A DNA stretch of 25,782 bases from a virus: positions 1 through 25,782 of IMG/VR virus record IMGVR_UViG_3300045453_000012; one strand, 5' to 3'. Of the stretch, positions 20,632 to 25,782 are shown in pieces. Position 1 is the first letter of the stretch. Each line of letters begins with the position of its first letter. The notes under the pieces were generated by a model. The model saw nothing but the letters and a program-made list of their open reading frames with translations. It did not search any database and had not been told where the DNA came from. The position numbers and the translations under genes were made by a program.

Positions 20632-20634
20632 CGT

Positions 20635-21066
20635 ATGATATCGACCGTACGCACACTCAGAGCATCGGCAGCCCAGGCGGCGGCGGGGACTGTCACGGGA
20701 AGTGCGGTAGCGTTGGGACGAGCCTTCCGAGAGCTGATCGTCCAGCTCGACGTGTCCGCAGCGGCTAGCGATGCCGGTGACACGCTCGATGTCTACATCG
20801 ACACTTCGTTCGATGGCGGCACTACGTTTGTCAACATCGGCCACTTCACGCAGGTCCTCGGCAACGGCGGCGCAAAGAAGTTCGTCATGTCCTTCTGCAA
20901 CGCCAATCCGGGTACGAGTGCCGTGGTCGCGGTAGGCAGCGACGCCGCCGCCGGGGCTACACGGCAGATCGGCTTCGGCGATCAAATCCGCTACCGCTCC
21001 GTCATGGTGGACGGCGATGCAAACGGCTCCTTTACGCACGCAATAACGGCCATGCTCAAAGAATAG
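20635..21066 (+). CDS. Beta-sandwich virion protein (143 aa)
   Basis: The core DTLDVYIDTSFDGGTTFVNI, then GHFTQV, is a pattern I recall from phage structural proteins with a jelly-roll or fibronectin-like sheet: a strand, DTSxDGG turn and a following strand. The end (IRYRSVMVDGDANGSFTHAI) fits the same fold. The gene starts three bases after the previous stop with GTATG and no ribosome site. Head or tail connector location cannot be told from sequence. Confidence 0.58.
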   Translation: MISTVRTLRASAAQAAAGTVTGSAVALGRAFRELIVQLDVSAAASDAGDTLDVYIDTSFDGGTTFVNIGHFTQVLGNGGAKKFVMSFCNANPGTSAVVAVGSDAAAGATRQIGFGDQIRYRSVMVDGDANGSFTHAITAMLKE

Positions 21067-21068
21067 CT

Positions 21069-21359
21069 ATGATCTCTATCAAGATTCAGGCAGCCGACAA
21101 GATCACCGTCCAGGACACAGGCGAGCAGTTGCTCTCCGTCCTCTTCGAGATCCGCTCCGGCGAGAAAGTATTGAAGACCGGCCGCCACGGGTTCCCTCTC
21201 GGCATCACTGTCCCTGAGCTCGAGGCCGAGATGCAAGCCATCCTCGCTGCCTTCACGAAGGATACCGATACAGCGGAAGCCAAGGCCGAGTTCGAGGCAA
21301 TGGACGCCCAGGCAGACGAGACCATCGCTGAGATGGTCGGAATAGAGATTACCAATTAG
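21069..21359 (+). CDS. Small acidic virion-operon protein (96 aa)
   Basis: The start lies two bases after the preceding stop. The first half is strand-rich (MISIKIQAADKITVQDTGEQ, LLSVLFEIRSGEKVL) and the second half is a long acidic helix (LEAEMQAILAAFTKDTDTAE, AKAEFEAMDAQADETIAEMV). No known family. The gene order places it among head or neck components. No ribosome site is visible. Confidence 0.55.
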   Translation: MISIKIQAADKITVQDTGEQLLSVLFEIRSGEKVLKTGRHGFPLGITVPELEAEMQAILAAFTKDTDTAEAKAEFEAMDAQADETIAEMVGIEITN

Positions 21360-21370
21360 TCCGAAAACCT

Positions 21371-22000
21371 ATGTTTCAGAAAGTTCAAATGGCAATGGCA
21401 GGAGCGATCCCGCTCGATGCCAACGTCGAATTCGTGCTGCGCGATGCCCAGGGCAACGTGAAGCCGATCTTTCAGGAAAACCGCCTTTGCACAGCGCTGC
21501 TGAAGAGGGGCTACCTGTCGCCCCTGTGGATCAATTGGCGCATAGCGCCACTTATTGCTCCGCTTCTCGGCTACTGGGCGACAGCAAAGGACGGCCGAAA
21601 TCTCATCACAAACGCGGGTAAAGCCGCGGCTGCCTCGCGTCTCAATGGCGCTGGCGGTGCCGCTGCATTCACCGCCATCGGTATTGGTACCGGCACGACG
21701 GCCGCTAATGCGGCAGACACGGCGCTTGAATCTGGCAAGGCTGCTGATGGTACGGCGGATTCAGGTGTCCATGCCCTCGCTACGGCCTCCGTCACTGCGT
21801 CGCGCGTCACCACGACCGTCACGAACGATACGGCCCAGCTCGTTGGTACGGTGACGTTCACGGGTACCGTTGCTGTTACCGAGTCCGGCGTCTTCAACGC
21901 TGATACGAACGGCACAATGATCGCTCGTCAGGTCTTCTCTGCGATCAACGTCGTGGCGACCGACACGCTGCAGCTCACCTGGAAGATCAAGGCTGCGTAG
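21371..22000 (+). CDS. Putative phage surface or fibre-type protein (209 aa)
   Basis: The N-terminal part (EFVLRDAQGNVKPIFQENRL) and the central TNAGKAAAASRLNGAGGAA, FTAIGIGTGTTAANAADTAL pattern are typical of phage surface proteins that begin fibre-like assemblies and contain the segment IGIGTGTTA. The C-terminal half is repetitive beta sheet (TASRVTTTVTNDTAQLVGTV and TFTGTVAVTESGVFNADTNG). I infer a head- or tail-attached structural protein. No ribosome site: CCGAAAACCT precedes ATG. It precedes the LamG protein and may form its base. Confidence 0.6.
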   Translation: MFQKVQMAMAGAIPLDANVEFVLRDAQGNVKPIFQENRLCTALLKRGYLSPLWINWRIAPLIAPLLGYWATAKDGRNLITNAGKAAAASRLNGAGGAAAFTAIGIGTGTTAANAADTALESGKAADGTADSGVHALATASVTASRVTTTVTNDTAQLVGTVTFTGTVAVTESGVFNADTNGTMIARQVFSAINVVATDTLQLTWKIKAA

Positions 22001-22051
22001 CGCCCTTGGGTCTTGTTTCGGCTCCTCACGGGGAGCCGCCCACACCACCTT

Positions 22052-24304
22052 ATGGCGCAGACACATTCTCTCGATCTCGAAGCAGGAAGCTCGCAGTACG
22101 CGTACATCAACGACGCTGCTGCGTTCGATCTCGGGTCCCATTCCATTGAGGCATGGGTGCGGCTTGAGAGCCTCCCGTCCGGAGGCAACTTCTCAATAGT
22201 CCAGAAGTACGTCTCCTCTGGCAATCAGCGCTCCTATGCCTTCTACATCACCGACGACGGAGGGACGCTGAAACTTGCTCACACTGTCTCTGGGGACGGC
22301 ACAGCAAACGCGAGTATCCTCGGCACCTTCCCGTTCCTTACAGGCGTCTGCTACCACGTCGCAGTCACGTATGCGTCGGGTACGGGAGCAACCGTTCTCT
22401 ACGTCAACGGTCGCGTCGTCGGCAGCGGCAACAACACACAGACTTCCGTATTCAACAGCACCGCACCGCTTCAGGTCGGTGCAGGGCAGGGAACGTCGTC
22501 ACCGGACAGCTTCTTTGATGGCCTCATTAAGGATGTGCGTCTCTTCAACGACGTACGTTCTGCATCCGAAGTTGCCGCAGATGCTCACACTGAGGATGTC
22601 TCAGATGCGAACCTCGTCGCCGAGTGGAACTTCAACAACTCCTACTCGGATAGCTCCGGCAACGGCCACACACTGACGGCGAGTGGGTCGCCGACCTTCT
22701 CGACGACCGTACCATGGACGGCGCCGACCGACGTAAGTGGAAGCACTCCCCTTACCACTAACCTCGTCTCCTACTACGAGATGGAGGAGGCGAGCGGCAC
22801 TCGCGCCGACAGTCATGGCACCAATGATCTTACGGACAACAACACCGTGGGAAGCGCCACTGGAAAAATCAGTAACGCTGCGGACTTTGAAGCGGCAAAC
22901 TCCGAATACCTGTCGATAGCGGACGCTTCGCAGACTGGCTTGGACTTCACGACAGCGTTCACAATCTCTGCCTGGATAAATCTCGAATCCGAACCAGCAG
23001 GAGCGAACTACTTCCGCATAGTGAGCAAGGGAAATACAGGTGCGGCAGAGAACAAGCAATACGCGCTTCTGGTTGGTAACTCCGACACGCTTGCTCTACA
23101 GGTCTCGGAAGATGGCACTGCCTTCACGCTCGTGGATACCGCTTTCGCTCCGTCTCTCTCGGCGTGGTACCACATCGTCGTTACTTGGGATGGGGGACAG
23201 AACAAGGCCACATTCTATGTCAACGGCGTACAGCAGGGTGCTGACAAGGCACCTGGCGTTACTGACATCCCTAACGGAAATCGCGCATTTCATATTGGCG
23301 CTTCGGATGATGCCGGAACTCCCAGTCAGTTCTTCGACGGTCTCATCGACGAAGTAGCCATCTATAGCCGCGCCCTTCATTACGGCGAGATCCTCGACCT
23401 CTATAACGCAGGCGCCGGCATCCCATACGCGGCCATCAACGAGTACGTGCTTACGCTGGATGAAACGGTCACGCTCACTGACACCATCGCCAAAGGACCG
23501 GGACGGCTGCTCGCTGAGACGATCGCGCTCACCGACGACCTTCTTCGCTCACTGGCGAAGAGCTGCGCCGAGGTCGTCACCTATACGGACACGTTCGCGC
23601 GCGCGATTGGAAGAGCGTTCGCCGATACCGTCACGCACACCGATATCCTTGCGAAGGGCACCGCGAGGTCGATCCTTGACACTGTGACCCTCACTGACAC
23701 GACGACCACGGTCACCGGCCATAACTACACCGCAAACGAGACAGTCACTCTCTCCGACACGTTGTTGCGACAAGCAAGTCGAATACTCGACGAAGCAATC
23801 ACCTTTTCCGACACTATGGCGCGCGCAACAACCCGCGCACTCTCGGAGACCGTCATTCTCACCGACAATCTATTGGCCTCGATGGGCCGCCAGCTTTCAG
23901 AAGCCGTGACGTTGACCGACACTATGATGAGACAGATCGCGCACGATCTGGCTGAGAGCATCACCTTCCACGACACGGTAACGCGGGCGGTATCTCGGGT
24001 GTTTTCCGAGACAATCGCCTACAGCGATGCGCTCATGCGATCGACCGGCCGCATCTTGGTTGAGACTGCCACGGTGTCCGACGTTCTGATCCGTCAAAGC
24101 ACGCGTGCTCTCATGGAAAGCCTATCGCTCATGGATACCATCGCCGCCGTACGCGCCCGTTTCCGGACGTTCACGGACACGGTGACCCTCACGGATACGT
24201 TCGCCTATCGCATCCTCACAAGGATGAAGAAGGGTATCGCGCTGCTGACGACGAGCACGAAGAAGACCGTGTTAGAATCGAAGGACGATCCCATCATTCT
24301 ATGA
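22052..24304 (+). CDS. Fibre-like protein: two LamG domains plus fourteen 18-residue repeats (750 aa)
   Basis: The ATG at 22052 begins the first LamG/concanavalin-A-like domain; the TTG at 22013 is unlikely. Domain 1 spans about residues 5-200 (SHSIEAWVRLESLPSGGNF, YHVAVTYASGTGATVLYVNG, FFDGLIKDVRLFNDVRSASE). Domain 2 spans about 230-465 (TISAWINLESEP, WYHIVVTWDGGQNKATFYVN, FFDGLIDEVAIYSRALHYGE). Such domains bind sugars on cell surfaces. Residues 471-726 hold fourteen tandem repeats of consensus E-T-V-T-L-T-D-T-x-x-R. The stop overlaps the next start (ATGA). Position among head genes suggests a head fibre or long neck fibre. No ribosome site within 15 bases. Confidence 0.85.
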   Translation: MAQTHSLDLEAGSSQYAYINDAAAFDLGSHSIEAWVRLESLPSGGNFSIVQKYVSSGNQRSYAFYITDDGGTLKLAHTVSGDGTANASILGTFPFLTGVCYHVAVTYASGTGATVLYVNGRVVGSGNNTQTSVFNSTAPLQVGAGQGTSSPDSFFDGLIKDVRLFNDVRSASEVAADAHTEDVSDANLVAEWNFNNSYSDSSGNGHTLTASGSPTFSTTVPWTAPTDVSGSTPLTTNLVSYYEMEEASGTRADSHGTNDLTDNNTVGSATGKISNAADFEAANSEYLSIADASQTGLDFTTAFTISAWINLESEPAGANYFRIVSKGNTGAAENKQYALLVGNSDTLALQVSEDGTAFTLVDTAFAPSLSAWYHIVVTWDGGQNKATFYVNGVQQGADKAPGVTDIPNGNRAFHIGASDDAGTPSQFFDGLIDEVAIYSRALHYGEILDLYNAGAGIPYAAINEYVLTLDETVTLTDTIAKGPGRLLAETIALTDDLLRSLAKSCAEVVTYTDTFARAIGRAFADTVTHTDILAKGTARSILDTVTLTDTTTTVTGHNYTANETVTLSDTLLRQASRILDEAITFSDTMARATTRALSETVILTDNLLASMGRQLSEAVTLTDTMMRQIAHDLAESITFHDTVTRAVSRVFSETIAYSDALMRSTGRILVETATVSDVLIRQSTRALMESLSLMDTIAAVRARFRTFTDTVTLTDTFAYRILTRMKKGIALLTTSTKKTVLESKDDPIIL
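23462..24229 (+). repeat. Fourteen tandem repeats (54 bp, coding 18 residues each)
   Basis: Twelve units are 18 codons and two are 20 codons, 256 codons exactly. The unit is [ED]-x-[VI]-[TA]-x-[TSH]-D-x-x-x-R-x-x-x-R-x-[LF]-x, for example ETVTLSDTLLRQASRILD. The DNA copies are diverged, so the unit is conserved at protein level, not as recent DNA duplication. This probably forms a long regular fibre or coiled shaft. Confidence 0.88.
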
Positions 24305-25197
24305 AGACTTTGCTTGCTGTTACTGAAGATTTCATCAAACGAGAGCGCGGATGTCTTAGAGACGCGGCGTCGGCAGGATCAAACGTAGCCATTCCGGTGG
24401 ACAGCGCCCAGGGCGTTGCGGCCGGCGACTACCTGGTGGTCGGCTTTGAAGGAAACGAGCTTGCCGAGATGTGTTTGGTCACGGACGTAACCAACACCAC
24501 GATCACAGTCGGAACGTTGAAATTCAATCACGTCGAGGGGGAGCCGTTCGTCGTCTACCGGTACAATAAGCGAAAGTTTTACGGCGCGACGAGTGCGGCC
24601 GGGAGCTACACCGAGCTTACTGCCGATGGTTCGCCCGCGGACATCTCCGTTGACGATCCGCAGGGCACGCTACTCGAGTACTCCGGCAGCACGTACACCT
24701 ACTTCAAGGCGACCTACTACAACAGCACGACGACCGAAGAGAGCGACATCGACGAAGCCGATGCCGTCTACGGCGATGAGAGCACGCGATATGCCTCCGT
24801 CTATGCGATCAGAAAGCACGCGGGGTTGGCTGGCAATCCACGCTATTCGGATCTTCGCATCGAGACCAAGCGAAAGCAGGCCGAGAACGAAATCAACAGC
24901 GTGCTCGCAGCCAAGTACGTCCTGCCTTTGGCAGAGGTACCGCCGCTCCTGTCCAACATCTGCGAGCTGCTAGCAGCCGGTTACATCGACTACGAGGAGT
25001 TCGGCAAGGACGGTGAGGGCGTGAAATGGCTGGGTGAGGGACGGGCGCTCCTCAAGACGATACAGAAGGGGACGCAGCTCTTGATAGGTGCGGACGGTAC
25101 CGAGCTGACACGTAATACGAAGGTGGGCGTACTCGACGGATACCCCAATAACGAAGACACCGACGAGGCACAGTTTTCGATGAATGACCGCTTCTAG
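24301..25197 (+). CDS. Head-tail connector with Mu gp36-like C-terminus (298 aa)
   Basis: Residues 1-100 are a beta domain (SNVAIPVDSAQGVAAGDYLV, then MCLVTDVTNTTITVGTLKFN) with a middle strand-rich segment. The C-terminal third (YSDLRIETKRKQAENEINSV, LAAKYVLPLAEVPPLLSNIC, ELLAAGYIDYEEF) matches the DUF1320/Mu gp36 family of neck proteins that join head and tail. DUF1320 proteins are usually about 140 residues, so this one carries an extra N-terminal domain. The ATG overlaps the previous stop and follows ATCATTCT. Confidence 0.75.
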   Translation: MKTLLAVTEDFIKRERGCLRDAASAGSNVAIPVDSAQGVAAGDYLVVGFEGNELAEMCLVTDVTNTTITVGTLKFNHVEGEPFVVYRYNKRKFYGATSAAGSYTELTADGSPADISVDDPQGTLLEYSGSTYTYFKATYYNSTTTEESDIDEADAVYGDESTRYASVYAIRKHAGLAGNPRYSDLRIETKRKQAENEINSVLAAKYVLPLAEVPPLLSNICELLAAGYIDYEEFGKDGEGVKWLGEGRALLKTIQKGTQLLIGADGTELTRNTKVGVLDGYPNNEDTDEAQFSMNDRF

Positions 25198-25202
25198 TAT
25201 GT

Positions 25203-25664
25203 ATGCAAGGCTTCCAGCTTCAGTGGGAGATCGAAGGCGAACGCCAATTGTCCCGTGTGCTTCTCGGGATGAGTTCCAAACTGACCGACTACACTCCCCC
25301 GTTCAGGGACTCCGCGAACTATCTTACGGGCCTGTTCTCCCGCGACGTGTTCTCTACCCAAGGCGCGGTGATTGGCGAGCGCTGGCAGCGCCTATCGCCT
25401 TACACGGTCGCGCAGAAGGCGCGGAGAGGTCATCCGTCAACGCCGCTTGTGGGCACGGGTGCCATGCAGCGAAGCTTTCAGAGTATCGTTTCGACAGACC
25501 AAGCGGTCATCTACAACACGGCCGCCTACTTCAAATATCACCAGTCAAACAAGCAGCCGCGCACAAAGCTGCCGCGCCGCGTAATGATGAGGATCCACGA
25601 CGGGCAGCGCGAGCAGATCGTCCGATACTTTCAGCAGTACATCCGCGAGTCGCTTTCTAGCTAG
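25203..25664 (+). CDS. Phage virion morphogenesis / tail completion protein (153 aa)
   Basis: The sequence has the hallmark of the P2 gpS / Mu gpG-type morphogenesis family: TPLVGTGAMQRSF in the middle, then YFKYHQSNKQPRTKLPRRVM, where the family has HQ-G-x...PxR. Such proteins complete the tail or the head-tail joint. Length is typical. Start 25203 is one of two closely overlapping ATGs (ATGTATG); the other is out of frame. It follows the gp36-like gene by five bases. No ribosome site. Confidence 0.78.
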   Translation: MQGFQLQWEIEGERQLSRVLLGMSSKLTDYTPPFRDSANYLTGLFSRDVFSTQGAVIGERWQRLSPYTVAQKARRGHPSTPLVGTGAMQRSFQSIVSTDQAVIYNTAAYFKYHQSNKQPRTKLPRRVMMRIHDGQREQIVRYFQQYIRESLSS

Positions 25665-25782
25665 TTTCTGTCTCGAAAGGGTCTTTTCTGGAGGGATTGC
25701 GGGCGTTTTTCGGTGTCGCGGTCGAGGGTGAAGGTTGGCTGCGGCGTGTCGAGTGGGTAAGTGCTGGCCGCTTGCGGTGGCG
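25665..25782. other. Unassigned 118-base end of window
   Basis: Both strands are partly open. On the minus strand a frame without start ends at a TAG (25661-25663) and would code a 39-residue tail (...TFTLDRDTEKRPQSLQ...). On the plus strand a frame starting near 25700 after GGAGG stays open. Neither can be favoured. The next phage gene, expected to be a tail protein, may begin here, or a convergent gene may end here. Confidence 0.3.

Noticed and set aside
23462-24229. Regular 54-base periodicity considered as a CRISPR array
   Set aside because: The units lack identical repeat sequences and spacers, and they code an 18-residue protein repeat in one frame.

Overview
The window is the left part of an integrated, temperate-phage-like element in a high-GC bacterium. 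Only about the first 1 kb is host DNA: the 5' portion of an L-lactate-permease-family transporter (minus strand) and a tRNA-Thr(CGT) gene with its promoter. A P4-type tyrosine integrase starts 160 bases after the tRNA, so the tRNA 3' end is the likely attL. The other attachment site is not in the window. The host is probably a proteobacterium. Several accessory proteins (a DUF3768-like protein, a periplasmic protein ending in an RCFMPG motif, a 71-aa minus-strand protein) resemble families I know mainly from Rhizobiales and relatives, so Alphaproteobacteria is my best inference, not a proof.

Layout. 1-996: host. 1026-2692: integration module (integrase, AlpA/excisionase-like HTH protein). 2754-6854: an operon unusual for a phage, encoding a membrane-anchored TPR-like protein, a VirD4/TraG-type coupling ATPase, a replication-relaxation-family protein and a 54-aa CCHC zinc-knuckle protein, closed by a strong terminator. 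6942-9659: small accessory genes (CHC2-type primase-like protein, DUF3768-like protein, Cys-rich small proteins, envelope-type proteins). 9713-9784: an element-encoded tRNA with anticodon CAT and initiator-tRNA hallmarks, followed after one base by a VRR-NUC nuclease gene. 10111-11184: a secreted Cys-rich cargo protein on the minus strand. 11247-25664: packaging and head genes with Mu-like content (small and large terminase, portal fused to a MuF domain, gpI-like protease/scaffold, decoration protein, major capsid protein, several small virion proteins, a 750-aa LamG protein with eighteen-residue repeats, gp36-like and gpG/gpS-like connector or completion proteins). A minus-strand gene resembling a class III nucleotide cyclase is inserted between the portal and protease genes. 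Tail, lysis and the right end lie outside the window.

How it may work together. The integration genes move the element in and out of tRNA-Thr, the terminases and head proteins package it, and the coupling-protein operon suggests a second DNA-handling or transfer route. The most striking pattern concerns translation. Left-side genes mostly have ordinary Shine-Dalgarno sites. The head genes from 18257 onward have none, and all ten have T just before ATG. Several earlier genes start 6 to 8 bases after a -10 box, the geometry of leaderless mRNAs. The element also carries its own initiator-like tRNA. I propose, as inference, that it partly supplies its own Shine-Dalgarno-independent initiation. 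A nine-A run exactly at the portal/MuF junction, where either frameshift would end the protein shortly afterwards, may be a device for making portal-only protein.
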